Source: an uncultured Isosphaeraceae bacterium (GTDB lineage: Bacteria > Planctomycetota > Planctomycetia > Isosphaerales > Isosphaeraceae). Taken from it: 64,000 bases of DNA. The notes under the pieces were generated by a model. The model was not told the origin of the DNA. It made no database searches and worked only from the letters and a program-made list of their open reading frames with translations. A program made the translations under genes and the position numbers. Position 1 is the first letter of the stretch, and every line of letters starts with the position of its first letter. The stretch lies in contig CAMFLR010000006.1 of NCBI GenBank assembly GCA_945957605.1, positions 62,001 through 126,000 of the forward strand, written 5' to 3'. This document shows positions 9,140 to 18,815 of this stretch, in pieces.

Positions 9140-10252
9140 ATGACACGCCTCGCGGAAGCGACCGGACTTGCTCCCCTCCCCTTCGACCCCTATCGCTCCG
9201 CCGACCCAGCCGAGCTCGCCGAACGGATCCGCGCGGTTAAGGCGGAAATGGGCGACTCGTTGCAAATTCTCGGGCACCATTATCAGCAAGACGAAGTCAT
9301 CGAATTCGCCGATTTGCGTGGCGATAGCTACAAGCTCAGCCAGATGGCGGCCGAAAGCCAGTCGTGTCGGTGGATCGTCTTTTGCGGCGTCCACTTCATG
9401 GCCGAGACCGCCGACATCCTCACGCGTCCTGAAGTCGATGTGATTCTGCCCGACATGGCCGCCGGCTGCAGCATGGCCGATATGGCCGATCTCGACTCGG
9501 TTGAAGCCGCGTGGAGCGATCTCGGCGAGTTGATCGATACCGAAGAAATCACACCGGTCACTTACATCAATTCGACCGCCGATCTCAAGGCGTTTTGCGG
9601 TCGCCATGGCGGCATTGTTTGCACCAGCTCAAACGCGCGGGCCGTGCTCGAATGGGCGTTCGCTCGCAAACCGCGCGTCCTGTTCTTCCCCGACCAGCAC
9701 CTTGGCCGCAACACGGCGCGGAAGATGGGAATTCCGCTCGAGCGCATGCCGCTCTGGGATCCGCGTTTACCGCTCGGCGGAAATACCGAAACAGCCCTCA
9801 ATGACAGCAAGGTGCTGCTCTGGAAGGGGCACTGCTCGGTCCATCAAATGTTCAAGCCGGCGCATATTGCCCAGTTCCGCCAGCAGTACCCGGGAATCAA
9901 GGTACTCGTCCATCCCGAGTGCATGATGTCGGTCGTCGACGCTGCCGATCTCGTTGGCTCGACCGAATACATCCTCAAAACCATCGCCGAGGCTCCCAGC
10001 GGCTCGCAATGGGCAGTGGGAACCGAACTGCACCTGGTCAACCGGCTCGCGAGCGAAAATCCCGACAAGCTCGTGAAGTTTCTGTCACCTATGGTTTGTA
10101 TGTGCGCCACGATGTACCGCATCGACGTCCCGCACCTCGCTTGGTCGCTCGAGAACCTCGCGCAGGGGACGCCTGTGAATATCGTCAAGGTTCCTGAAGA
10201 CACTGCGCACTGGGGTCGCGTCGCCTTGCAGCGCATGCTTGACGTGAAGTAA
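9140..10252 (+). CDS. nadA: Quinolinate synthase A
   Basis: A 370-residue NadA of normal length. It condenses iminoaspartate with dihydroxyacetone phosphate to quinolinate in de novo NAD synthesis. The three pseudo-symmetric domains are visible: ILGHHYQQDEV (43-53) near the start, and three cysteine ligands of the 4Fe-4S cluster, Cys110 (AAGCSMADM), Cys261 (HPECMMSV) and Cys320 or Cys322 (MVCMCATMYRI). GGNTET and KGHCSVHQMF are also conserved landmarks. nadB and nadC are not in the window. The gene stands alone, with a short leader upstream and a weak ribosome binding site. Confidence 0.97.
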   Translation: MTRLAEATGLAPLPFDPYRSADPAELAERIRAVKAEMGDSLQILGHHYQQDEVIEFADLRGDSYKLSQMAAESQSCRWIVFCGVHFMAETADILTRPEVDVILPDMAAGCSMADMADLDSVEAAWSDLGELIDTEEITPVTYINSTADLKAFCGRHGGIVCTSSNARAVLEWAFARKPRVLFFPDQHLGRNTARKMGIPLERMPLWDPRLPLGGNTETALNDSKVLLWKGHCSVHQMFKPAHIAQFRQQYPGIKVLVHPECMMSVVDAADLVGSTEYILKTIAEAPSGSQWAVGTELHLVNRLASENPDKLVKFLSPMVCMCATMYRIDVPHLAWSLENLAQGTPVNIVKVPEDTAHWGRVALQRMLDVK

Positions 10253-10329
10253 CGCGCACTTATCAAATCGAAGTCCGATGTGACGGGTCGCGCTATGATT
10301 CATCTCGTGAATCTTGTGATTGAGGGACG

Positions 10330-11553
10330 ATGAGCAAAACTTCGCGTCCTTCGAGCGACTCGTTCTGGCGCTGCGAACGTTGCAACACGCCAAATCCGAT
10401 AGCCAGCTACCTGACCAACTGCCTCGGTTGCGGTGCAGCCCGCGATTCGTTCATCGAGTCGCGGACTGAGCCAACCGAAACGCCGGCTCCCACTCCCGGC
10501 GTAACGCAACAAATCAGGCGGCGCCGGATGCGGTTGCTCGCGACGACCATCGTCTATAGTGCGGCCGTTTTTCTCGCCAGCACGATGGTGCGAATCGTCG
10601 GCGACTCCTGGCTCCCCAGCCTGCTGCTCCTGCTCTCCCCACGTTGGCTTTTTCTCCTCCCCGCCCCGTTCCTGCTGTTCTGGGCCTGGCGACTGAAGCG
10701 CGTTCCGGTCGCGGCGATGCTCGTCGTGGACGTGCTCTTCGTGCTCGGCCCGCTGATGGGGTTTGGCGTACCGTGGGGCCGGCTCGACCCGGTGCAGCTC
10801 GATGGCCCCGTCATCCGGGTCATGACATTCAACCGTGGCGCTGGCAAGGTCGATGTTCCACGTCTCAGCCGTTACGTCGAACGACACAAGATCGACGTGA
10901 TCTGCTTTCAGGACTTCGCAGCCGACCCCGCGCTCGACGCCTATTTCGACGGCGAACGCTGGTACCACGACGCCACACGTTCGGTCGTCAGCCGGTTCCC
11001 GATCGTCGAGGAATTACCACGTCCCGTCGAGCATAACCTCGATAAAAACCGCTACACGCTCACCGCATTCCGAGTTCGCGTCAAACCGCCGAACGGCTCC
11101 GACTTCGTGGTGGCTTCAATTCAGTTACCCACGATGCGACATGGCTTGAATCGACTTTTTCAAGGAAATGTCGAAGGCTTTCGCACGCAGGCGGAGTGGT
11201 GGTCGCAGGAGTTCACTCGTCTCGTCGACATCGTAACCGAGCCCAGGCCAACCCCGGTGATCGTCGGTGGCGACTTCAACATGCCGATCGAGTCGAACGC
11301 GATGTATTCGCTCATCGACAACGGCATGTTCATTTCAGCGTTCGAACAAGCGGGGCTCGGCTGGGGCTACACCCGGCCATCGAGCTTCTCCTGGGTGCGG
11401 ATCGACCACATCCTCTGCTCGCCCGATTGCGACGTTCGCCAGTGCTGGATTGGTCCCAGCTTTAACTCTGACCACAAGTCGGTCATTGCCGAGGTTGCGC
11501 TTCCTGCTTCCAACCCCGACGCAGATGCTCCCGCGCAGCCCGCACAACCCTGA
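10330..11553 (+). CDS. Membrane protein with RanBP2-type zinc finger and endonuclease/exonuclease/phosphatase domain
   Basis: A 407-residue protein of three parts. Residues 11-36 are a RanBP2-like zinc ribbon (FWRCERCNTPNP...NCLGCGAA, with Cys15, Cys18, Cys31 and Cys34). Residues 65-150 hold three hydrophobic helices. Residues 160-395 are an EEP-family metal-dependent hydrolase with VMTFNRG (start), GGDFNMP at 313-319, WVRIDHIL at 355-362 and SDHKSVIAE at 380-388. The general EEP catalytic Asp and His residues are present. Similar membrane-anchored EEP proteins occur widely in bacteria with unknown substrate; the zinc finger is the unusual part. The finger should lie in the cytoplasm if the N-terminus is inside. 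The substrate (nucleic acid, phospholipid or phosphosugar) is not known. Confidence 0.85.
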   Translation: MSKTSRPSSDSFWRCERCNTPNPIASYLTNCLGCGAARDSFIESRTEPTETPAPTPGVTQQIRRRRMRLLATTIVYSAAVFLASTMVRIVGDSWLPSLLLLLSPRWLFLLPAPFLLFWAWRLKRVPVAAMLVVDVLFVLGPLMGFGVPWGRLDPVQLDGPVIRVMTFNRGAGKVDVPRLSRYVERHKIDVICFQDFAADPALDAYFDGERWYHDATRSVVSRFPIVEELPRPVEHNLDKNRYTLTAFRVRVKPPNGSDFVVASIQLPTMRHGLNRLFQGNVEGFRTQAEWWSQEFTRLVDIVTEPRPTPVIVGGDFNMPIESNAMYSLIDNGMFISAFEQAGLGWGYTRPSSFSWVRIDHILCSPDCDVRQCWIGPSFNSDHKSVIAEVALPASNPDADAPAQPAQP

Positions 11554-11699
11554 CGACCGTTGCGAGCCTGACGGTTTTACCGGCCAGCCAAGTTGCGTCG
11601 GCCAACCCGCTCGCATAGCCTGTGGTGTTGAGGCAAATCACCCACATCGATCGCCGTTTGATTTGCCTGCCACCGACTCGAGACGGGACAGTATCTTCC

Positions 11700-13940
11700 A
11701 TGTCGACGATCACGCTGCCGACGGCCGCTCGCGAGGACATCGACCGCATCATTCACGCCGATCACTGGGACCCGTTCGCCGTTCTCGGCCAGCACGAGTT
11801 GGTGATCGACAAAAAGCCCGCGCGCGTGATTCGTGCCTTCCTTCCCGAAGCGGTTGACGCGTGGGTGATCGACATCACCAAGGGCGATCCCGGCGTGCGC
11901 GTGCCGCTCGAACGCGTTCATTCCGACGGATTTTTCGAGGCGGTTTTTCCTAATCGCACCGAGCCAGTCAAATACCGGCTCGGCGTGATGAACCACGAGC
12001 ATCATTCGTGGGAATTCATCGACGCCTATTCGTTCACGCCAGTGCTCACCGAGTTCGACCTCCATTTGCTCGGCGAAGGGACGCACCTGCGAAACTTCGA
12101 AAAGCTCGGGGCACACATCGTCACGCATGAAGGCGTCCGCGGGGTTCATTTCGCGGTTTGGGCACCCAACGCGCGACGGGTGAGCGTCGTCGGCAATTTC
12201 AATCATTGGGATGGTCGTCGCCATCCTCTACGTGTGCGCGGCTCGGGCGGAATCTGGGAGATTTTTATCCCCGAAATTAGCCAGGGCGAAGTGTATAAAT
12301 TCGAGATCAAGAGCCGCGAAAACGGTTATATGGTCTCGAAGTCTGACCCGTACGGCTTCGCAGCAGAAATGCGCCCGCGAACCGCGTCGGTCGTGTGGGA
12401 CGTCGATCATTTCGAGTGGAAAGACGACGAATGGATGGCCGAGCGTCCCAGACGTCAGGCGCTCGACGCACCGATCTCGGTCTACGAAGTTCACCTCGGT
12501 TCGTGGAAGCGCGACCCGCACGACGGCGACCGGTTTCTCACCTATCGCGAGCTGGCTGACAGCCTCGTCGAATATCTTGGTCACACCGGCTTCACGCACG
12601 TTGAACTGCTCCCGATCAGCGAACACCCGTTCGACGGAAGCTGGGGCTATCAGCCCGTTGGATATTACGCGCCAACCTCGCGTTTCGGCACGCCCGACGA
12701 CTTTGCCTACTTCGTCGACAAGCTGCACCAGCACGGGTTCGGCGTCATTCTCGACTGGGTCCCCGCGCACTTCCCCAACGACGAGCATGGCCTCGGCTTC
12801 TTCGACGGCACCCATCTCTACGAGCACGCCGACCCACGCCTGGGCGAGCACCGCGACTGGGGCACGAAGATCTTCAATTACGGCCGCGCCGAGGTGCGAA
12901 ACTTCCTCTTCGGCAATGCCCTGTTCTGGTTCGAGCACTATCACATCGACGGCTTGCGCGTCGACGCCGTGGCTTCAATGCTCTACCTCGACTACTCGCG
13001 CAAAGAAGGCGAGTGGATTCCGAACATGTACGGCGGCAACGAGAATCTCGACGCCACCTCTTTCCTCAAGCGGTTCAACGAGATCGTCCACAGCGAGCAC
13101 CCCGGCGTTCTGACGATCGCCGAGGAATCGACAAGCTACGCCGGCGTTTCGCGTCCCACTTACATGGGCGGTCTTGGATTCAGCCTGAAGTGGAACATGG
13201 GCTGGATGAATGACACGCTCGCCTACATGCACAAGGATCCCGTTTACCGCAAGTACGACCACGGCAACCTGACGTTCTCGATGATCTACGCATTCAACGA
13301 GAACTTCTTGCTGCCGCTCTCGCACGACGAGGTCGTGCACGGTAAGGGCTCGATTCTCGACAAGATGCCGGGCGATCTCTGGCAGAAGTTCGCGAACTTG
13401 CGGCTACTCTACGGCTACATGTTTGGCCACCCGGGGAAGAAGCTCCACTTCATGGGCAACGAGATTGCCCAGTGGCGCGAGTGGAATCACGACCAGAGTC
13501 TCGACTGGCACCTGCTTCAGTGGCGCGACCACCAGGGCGTACTGCAATTGATCTGCGACCTCAATCGCCTCTACCTCTCAGAACCCGCGCTGCACCAGGT
13601 CGACTTCAACTGGCAAGGGTTCGAGTGGCTGATTCTGCATGACTCCGAGAACAGCATCCTCGGTTTCCTGCGCAAAGGCACAAACCCCGACGACGCAATG
13701 GTCGTGCTCTGCAATTTCACGCCGATGGTGCGGCACAATTACCGCGTAGGAGTGCCCTACTCCGGGTTCTACCGCGAGGTAATGAACACCGACTCGGAAG
13801 TGTACGGCGGCTCGAACGTCGGCAATTTCGGCGGCAAGTGGGCCCAGCATCACGGCTGGAACGGCCGGCCGTACTACATTGAAGTCAGCGTGCCACCGCT
13901 CGCCACGGTGTTCCTCAAGCCGGTGGGTGAGGATATTTGA
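11700..13940 (+). CDS. glgB: 1,4-alpha-glucan branching enzyme
   Basis: A 746-residue glycoside hydrolase family 13 enzyme that makes the alpha-1,6 branches of glycogen. From ATG 11700 it has an N-terminal CBM48-like module ([12 protein letters not shown]), a second CBM48 region with [18 protein letters not shown], and the TIM barrel. Catalytic residues are Asp422 in [10 protein letters not shown], Glu475 in IAEEST, and Asp543 in [23 protein letters not shown] marks the barrel start and the C-terminal all-beta domain ends in PLATVFLKP. The frame is open 78 bases further upstream, but homology begins at 11700. No other glg gene is adjacent. It ends 40 bases from a convergent gene. Confidence 0.97.
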   Translation: MSTITLPTAAREDIDRIIHADHWDPFAVLGQHELVIDKKPARVIRAFLPEAVDAWVIDITKGDPGVRVPLERVHSDGFFEAVFPNRTEPVKYRLGVMNHEHHSWEFIDAYSFTPVLTEFDLHLLGEGTHLRNFEKLGAHIVTHEGVRGVHFAVWAPNARRVSVVGNFNHWDGRRHPLRVRGSGGIWEIFIPEISQGEVYKFEIKSRENGYMVSKSDPYGFAAEMRPRTASVVWDVDHFEWKDDEWMAERPRRQALDAPISVYEVHLGSWKRDPHDGDRFLTYRELADSLVEYLGHTGFTHVELLPISEHPFDGSWGYQPVGYYAPTSRFGTPDDFAYFVDKLHQHGFGVILDWVPAHFPNDEHGLGFFDGTHLYEHADPRLGEHRDWGTKIFNYGRAEVRNFLFGNALFWFEHYHIDGLRVDAVASMLYLDYSRKEGEWIPNMYGGNENLDATSFLKRFNEIVHSEHPGVLTIAEESTSYAGVSRPTYMGGLGFSLKWNMGWMNDTLAYMHKDPVYRKYDHGNLTFSMIYAFNENFLLPLSHDEVVHGKGSILDKMPGDLWQKFANLRLLYGYMFGHPGKKLHFMGNEIAQWREWNHDQSLDWHLLQWRDHQGVLQLICDLNRLYLSEPALHQVDFNWQGFEWLILHDSENSILGFLRKGTNPDDAMVVLCNFTPMVRHNYRVGVPYSGFYREVMNTDSEVYGGSNVGNFGGKWAQHHGWNGRPYYIEVSVPPLATVFLKPVGEDI

Positions 13941-13980
13941 TCGTCGCGGGATTTGCAGATACCGCCGTTGGTCGATGAGA

Positions 13981-14367
13981 CTAATCGACGACCAGCGGCA
14001 CTCCGCCGCCCGGTTGAATCACGTGCACCGTCTCGCCGCGCAAAACGGCCTCGAAGATCCCACGATAGTTGTTCCACGAGGTATCTGGGAAACTGCGCAA
14101 GAACCTCCGCACATCCTCCCAGAATTTCGTCTCAATGAAGCCTTCAAAGTCGTGAGCGGCGAAGATCGCGAGATTGTGAAACGTGGCCGTTCGCAGAGCG
14201 GCGCGACGAGCATTGTGCGCTTGTGACCAAAACTGCCAAGGCGGCCACGAAAGACCCCGTTGAAACCTGGCGAGGTCCCATTTGGAATGCAAAAACGCGA
14301 CCGACAAAAGTAGTCGATAAGCTTCCTTGCGAATCGGATCCACAAAAGGCGCCTCGACAGATTGCAT
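13981..14367 (-). CDS. Conserved hypothetical protein downstream of mutS2
   Basis: A 128-residue protein from ATG 14367, which overlaps the mutS2 stop in TGATG; GTG 14370 is an alternative. It is soluble and rich in aromatic residues (FLHSKWDLARF, SWPPWQFWSQAHNARR, HDFEGFIETKFWEDVRRFL). It is not an Smr domain: the DLHG and HG.G motifs are absent. The overlap means its translation is probably coupled to MutS2. I do not recognise the family. Confidence 0.65.
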   Translation of the reverse strand: MQSVEAPFVDPIRKEAYRLLLSVAFLHSKWDLARFQRGLSWPPWQFWSQAHNARRAALRTATFHNLAIFAAHDFEGFIETKFWEDVRRFLRSFPDTSWNNYRGIFEAVLRGETVHVIQPGGGVPLVVD

Positions 14368-16388
14368 CACTGATATCGATCGATATCCGGTACCGACCTT
14401 CCGCCCTTTGGCCGAGATGCAGACTCCTCACCCGTCCGAATCACCTGCGGAATCAACTCAGCAATCGGCACGTTCCACTGCATCTGGCCGATCGCCACCA
14501 CGGCCACCTTTTTCTTGGCGTCGACCTTCACCACACGTCCCGGTCTGTCGTACCCCATCTTGGGTACCACAACGCGATCGCCCGGCTGCAACCGCTCGCG
14601 TGCGTCGGCTAGCCGGACGTCGTTTTCTGCTTCACGTTGCAGGTCACCGAGTCGTTGATTGAGCGCTTCGCGCGTCCGCTCTGCTTCGGCCTTGGCTTCG
14701 AGGGCTTCGAGTCGCGCGTCCTCAGCCTCTTTCCTCAATTTCTGAATGACCAGCAAGTCAGGCGAATCGCTGGGGCGTGATTCCGAAAGGTAGCGAAAGC
14801 CACGCGTGACGATGTGCTCGGGAAGCGCCAGGCGCCGCGCGATTTGCAGCGCGTTGGACTGGCCGATATCGCCAATCCGTACGCGATACATCGGCCTCAT
14901 CGTTTCGAGGTCGAACTCGACCGCCGCATTCTCGGCGCGCGGGTTTGAGAGCGCGTACGACTTGAGGTCGCCGATGTGCGTCGTCACCATCGCCAAGCTA
15001 CCGATCGAATCAAGCTCGTCCAGAATCGCTCGTCCCAGCGCTGCACCTTCAGCAGGGTCAGTTCCCGCGCCCATTTCGTCGAGCAGCACGAGAGAGCGCT
15101 CACTCGCCTGGGCCACGATTTTCGAGATTCGTTTGATGTGACTCGAAAAGGTCGAAAGGCTTTGCTCCAGGCTCTGTTCGTCGCCAATATCAGCTAGCAC
15201 ATCATCGAGCACGGGCAAGAGCGATCCTTCATGCGCGGGGACATGAAGCCCCGATTGCGCCATGATCGCCAGCAGTCCCACCGTCTTGAGCGCGACCGTT
15301 TTTCCACCCGTGTTGGGCCCCGTGATTACAAGCATCCGGAACGGGCTGCCGAGATGAATGTCGATCGGCGTAACTTTCCGCGGCTCGCTCGGCGGTGCTT
15401 CTTCGACTTCCTCGCCCGCATCCTCCGGACGTTTGCGAGCATCCTCGCGAAAGAGAGCTTCGAGCAGCGGATGCCGAGCTCCTCGCAGCGAAAGTCGTCC
15501 TTCCGTGTTGATGTCGGGCGGCGACATTTTGTAATCGAGGCTGTACCGTCCGCGCGCAAAGATCAGGTCGAGCTCTGCAAGCGTTTCGAGCGTTCGCAAC
15601 AAGTCGGTCGCGACCTGCCCCACCTGCGCACTGAGCCAGCGCAGAATGCGGCGAATCTCTTTCAGTTCCTTCGCACGCAAGAATGAAAGCTGTGCCGATT
15701 GCTCCGCGATGGCCTGTGGCTCGATGAAAACCGTTTCGTTGCTCGAGCTGGTGCGGTGGACCGACCCTTGAATCTCGCCGCGATGTTCCTTGGCGATCGG
15801 CAGCACATAATGATGGCCGACCATCGTGAAGTTGGGATAGCGAAGGATGCGTTTGATCTCGTTCGAGCGCAACATGCGCCTGAGCGTTTCTTGGATTCGC
15901 TCTTCAGCCTGGCCAACTTCGCGGCGAATTTCTGAGAGCTTGCGACTCGCAGTGTCGAGGATCTTCCCGCGACTATCGATACACGACTCGATCGCGTTCG
16001 CCACGCCAGTGAAAGTGCCGACGCCTTGCTTCATCTCGCCGAGGCGCGGGAACTGCGTACCGATCCGTTCGAGCCACGCGCCGACGTTATCGACGGCCTT
16101 CAACGTCTCGAAAGTCTCGGCGAGTTCTTCGGCGTTGAGCGATGAGCCGACTTGCGCGCGTCTCACGAGCGGGCGAATATCGTGCAGGCCGCCGAACGGA
16201 GGCGAAACACCGCTCGAAAGCGCGTCGGCCATTTCGGTCGTCAGGGCGATTCGTGCGCGGACGACCTCGGTCTCGAGGCTCGGCTCCATGCGCCGCGCAG
16301 CATCTTTACCGAGGGAGCACGACGCATACCCCGCGACGAGGTTGCACACCTTGTCGAATTCCAGAAGTTCCAGCGTATGCGCGTCCAT
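14367..16388 (-). CDS. mutS2: MutS2-family DNA ATPase lacking the Smr domain
   Basis: From ATG 16388, preceded by GAGGGG, the product is 673 residues. It has the MutS2 start (MDAHTLELLEFDKV), the lever/clamp region with HHYVLPIAKEHRGEIQG and HRTSSSNETVFIEP, Walker A GPNTGGKT at 357-364, Walker B LVLLDEMGAGTDP at 433-445, and the signature region STFSSHIKRI. A charged coiled coil (545-600) leads to a KOW-like beta segment (GDRVVVPKMGYDRPGRV). The usual MutS2 runs to about 780 residues with a C-terminal Smr nuclease domain; this one stops after the KOW-like part. MutS2 acts on branched DNA and, in some bacteria, on collided ribosomes. The assignment of family is firm; the cellular role here is inferred. 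Confidence 0.93.
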   Translation of the reverse strand: MDAHTLELLEFDKVCNLVAGYASCSLGKDAARRMEPSLETEVVRARIALTTEMADALSSGVSPPFGGLHDIRPLVRRAQVGSSLNAEELAETFETLKAVDNVGAWLERIGTQFPRLGEMKQGVGTFTGVANAIESCIDSRGKILDTASRKLSEIRREVGQAEERIQETLRRMLRSNEIKRILRYPNFTMVGHHYVLPIAKEHRGEIQGSVHRTSSSNETVFIEPQAIAEQSAQLSFLRAKELKEIRRILRWLSAQVGQVATDLLRTLETLAELDLIFARGRYSLDYKMSPPDINTEGRLSLRGARHPLLEALFREDARKRPEDAGEEVEEAPPSEPRKVTPIDIHLGSPFRMLVITGPNTGGKTVALKTVGLLAIMAQSGLHVPAHEGSLLPVLDDVLADIGDEQSLEQSLSTFSSHIKRISKIVAQASERSLVLLDEMGAGTDPAEGAALGRAILDELDSIGSLAMVTTHIGDLKSYALSNPRAENAAVEFDLETMRPMYRVRIGDIGQSNALQIARRLALPEHIVTRGFRYLSESRPSDSPDLLVIQKLRKEAEDARLEALEAKAEAERTREALNQRLGDLQREAENDVRLADARERLQPGDRVVVPKMGYDRPGRVVKVDAKKKVAVVAIGQMQWNVPIAELIPQVIRTGEESASRPKGGRSVPDIDRYQ

Positions 16389-16543
16389 AACCCCTCGAAC
16401 TGCCTCGCCTCGCAACTGGCGCAATGCAACATGGCCCAACAGCGACACGCCTCGTCAATCGGCGGTTCGCGCGGGCCACACAACCCAATGAATTATCGCA
16501 TCTCGTGCGCAGATCGGCAGGATCAGTTTGCCGAGGGCTTCGC

Positions 16544-17389
16544 TCAACGATAGACGCTCGACGCCGGTCGTGCCGATGCATCAAGCGTCGGCGCTCCACC
16601 AGGCTGGCGTCTTGGAGTCGGCGATGCAGCATCGGGCAACGCAGGCAAGCTCGGTGCAGGATTCGCAGACGCGGTGTTGCTCGGTGCGGGATTCGCGGAA
16701 GCCGTGTTGCTCGCCGCCGGCTTCTTCGAGGAGTCTTGCTTCGCCAGCTCCTGGCGCCACACCTTCACGTCGACTCCCAGATCCTTGCCTGTAATCTTCT
16801 TCAACGATTGATAGGAAGCAAGCCGGATCGCGGGGTCGTCGTTCTCCATACCTTGCACGAGATACGAAGGCGTGCGCGGATCGACCGACTTCAAGTCGCC
16901 GAGCGCTTCGATGGCTGCGACCTGACAATCGGGATTCGCGTCGAGCGTCATGATCTGCATGAGCACGGTCGCGTCTTCGGGCTTGCCCACCTTTCCAAGG
17001 CAACGCATTGCTTCGCTGCGCAGGAGCACATCGCTATGACGTGCGAGTCGCAGCATAGGCTCGCGTGCAGCCGGATCGCCGAGTGAACCAAGCGTTCTAC
17101 AAATGACCGCGCGTGTTGCGACGGGTTCGCGTTTTCCATTCAGCGCAGCGAGGAGAACCTTCACAGCGCGGGCGCGTTGCTCGTTGCTATCGTAGCACCG
17201 CGGCGACGCGAGCTTCTCGTAATCCTTGAAGCGCACGTTGGGATCATCGCTCGTTTCGATCTCGTTCAAGAAGCTCGTCGCTGTCGTCTTCATAAGAGAC
17301 GCGCAGCCGCCGAAGCCGATGAACGCAGCCAAAAAGCCGAGGCGAATCGAATGAAACGCCAATCGAGAACGGAAGGCAGCGACATCCAT
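16544..17389 (-). CDS. HEAT-repeat lipoprotein
   Basis: A 281-residue exported protein. The N-terminus is a signal peptide ending in IGFGGCAS, a probable lipobox with Cys29 (the -3 residue is Phe, slightly off consensus). Residues 45-205 form HEAT-like helical repeats (RAVICRTLGSLGDPAAREPM, RSEAMRCLGKVGKPEDATV, QVAAIEALGDLKSV). The C-terminal 65 residues are a low-complexity Ala/Pro/Ser tail with two copies of SNTASANPAP. It is probably a cell-envelope scaffold; no enzymatic motif is visible. It lies 155 bases upstream of mutS2 on the same strand. Confidence 0.75.
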   Translation of the reverse strand: MDVAAFRSRLAFHSIRLGFLAAFIGFGGCASLMKTTATSFLNEIETSDDPNVRFKDYEKLASPRCYDSNEQRARAVKVLLAALNGKREPVATRAVICRTLGSLGDPAAREPMLRLARHSDVLLRSEAMRCLGKVGKPEDATVLMQIMTLDANPDCQVAAIEALGDLKSVDPRTPSYLVQGMENDDPAIRLASYQSLKKITGKDLGVDVKVWRQELAKQDSSKKPAASNTASANPAPSNTASANPAPSLPALPDAASPTPRRQPGGAPTLDASARPASSVYR

Positions 17390-17666
17390 GTCACGCTGTT
17401 CCTACCTCGCGCTGAGGTCGTTAGAAATTCGGACGTCCTGGCCGAAGCCTCGGCAAGAGCCACTGCGCATGCGGGGAGAGACCGGGACGCGCGACGCATG
17501 TTAGTCGCGATCGGCAAATCGAACAAGCTCAATGTCGCGAGTGTAAAACAGCAGAAATGAGCCACCAAGCTCGCGTTGCCACGAAACAAAAATCGCCTCA
17601 CACCGCGCGAGGTGCGCGGCGGAGGCATTCGTTGTATCGATTAGCAATCGAGCATCAGGTGGGTAC

Positions 17667-18107
17667 TCAGGCAGAAGCCGGAGCGGCGCCAGCACCGAGG
17701 TGCTTCTCGCCCGCCTTCGAGACGGTGTAGCGATAAGCGCCGGTGGCCTTATCCTTCGCACCCTTCTTGATCAGCTTCTTGCCGAGCAGCGACTCGAGCG
17801 ACTTGGCTTCCGCCTTCTTGTCGCCCATGTAGCCGTCAGCGCCGGCCGAGCTGATGCTCTTGAGGAATTCCGTCTGCTTGTCGGTCAGCTTGACCGGGGC
17901 AACCTTCTTGACGACAGCCTTGGCAACCGTCTTCTTGACGGCGGTCTTCGGCTTGCTGACCTTGGCAGCGCCATCGGCCGAAGCCTTGGGAGCAGCAGCC
18001 TTCGCGGCCTTCGCCTTAGCGGCCGGAGCAGCCTTCTTGGCCTTGGGAGCAGCGGCCTTCTTCGCCTTCGTGGCCGCCGCAGTCGTCGTCGTCTTGCTCT
18101 TCGCCAT
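17667..18107 (-). CDS. Histone H1-like Lys/Ala-rich nucleoid protein
   Basis: A 146-residue basic protein from ATG 18107, preceded by a strong GGAGG ribosome binding site. The first 75 residues are a tail of Lys, Ala, Pro and Thr with repeated AKKAAAPKAKKAAP-type blocks, like histone H1 C-terminal tails. Residues 76-146 (KLTDKQTEFLKSIS...YRYTVSKAGEKHLG) form a small winged-helix-like domain with a GYMGDKKAEAKSLESLLGKK core. This is probably an abundant DNA-compacting protein. A long A-tract region and a CGCG-saturated spacer lie upstream. The longer in-frame start at 18287 has no coding character. Confidence 0.85.
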   Translation of the reverse strand: MAKSKTTTTAAATKAKKAAAPKAKKAAPAAKAKAAKAAAPKASADGAAKVSKPKTAVKKTVAKAVVKKVAPVKLTDKQTEFLKSISSAGADGYMGDKKAEAKSLESLLGKKLIKKGAKDKATGAYRYTVSKAGEKHLGAGAAPASA

Positions 18108-18361
18108 CTTAATGGCCTCCTCGCTGGAGGTGCTCAAAGGTGCGACCGTTCTCACACGCGAGCGGTCTTCCAACACTATTGTTCTTAGCGAATCATATTC
18201 CGCGCGTGAAGAGAGAGTTGTCACTTTTTTTGATTTTTTTTCAGTTTTCTGCCGAAAAAACACCTGTCGCATCAACCAAATTCTCACTCAACAAATTGAT
18301 TGCGCTTTTCAAATCATTTAAGTTTTGTAATTTCATGTGTTGAATTAACAAATAAGACATC

Positions 18362-18390
18362 AAAAAACACGGCATTTTTCGCCGTTTTTA
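18362..18390. terminator. Possible bidirectional hairpin terminator
   Basis: A short CGGC/GCCG stem (18370-18373 and 18381-18384) is flanked by six A on the left and five T on the right, so both strands carry a hairpin with a U run. No gene clearly ends here, so its role is uncertain. Confidence 0.35.
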
Positions 18391-18479
18391 CGAATCACCA
18401 CTCTTCAACGTCTTTGAACGAACAGTGTGTTCACGTTGACCGCGCCTGTTGCATCGTCATAACTCGTGCTCGAAAAAAT

Positions 18480-18815
18480 TTTTCGCTCGCGCGCTGATTT
18501 CCGCGCGCTTCGACGCGCTAAAAGTGCGCGAGCGCGCGCGATCAAATCATTTTCGCGCGCAACATCGACTCATCGCGCGCTCATCAAAGCGCGTTCGAAC
18601 GCGCGCGTCTGCGCATCATCGCGCATCTCCTTGCACCTCGTTCGCATCATTCGCGCGATGTCATCTCGCGAAGCGCGAACGATCGCGCAACGACACCATT
18701 TGCTCTCGATGCGCGCGATCGTTGAACACCATGCGCGATGATCTCGCGCGAGCAGCGCGCTCAACATGCCAACAACAGCGCGCTCGACACACATTTGCTC
18801 GGTCTCGCAGCGCGC
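18480..18815. repeat. CGCG/GCGC-saturated low-complexity DNA
   Basis: Blocks such as GCGCGCGATC, TCGCGCGC, AACGCGCGCG and ATGCGCGATGATCTCGCGCG recur across about 335 bases, many of them small palindromes. The blocks are not exact tandem repeats and spacer lengths vary, so this is not a CRISPR array or a simple satellite. Confidence 0.7.

Noticed and set aside
13981-14367. Detached Smr domain of MutS2
   Set aside because: The Smr motifs (DLHG and the HG-containing loop) are absent, so this is an unrelated small protein.
18480-18815. CRISPR array in the CGCG-rich block
   Set aside because: The repeated blocks are short, inexact and variably spaced, and no cas gene is present.
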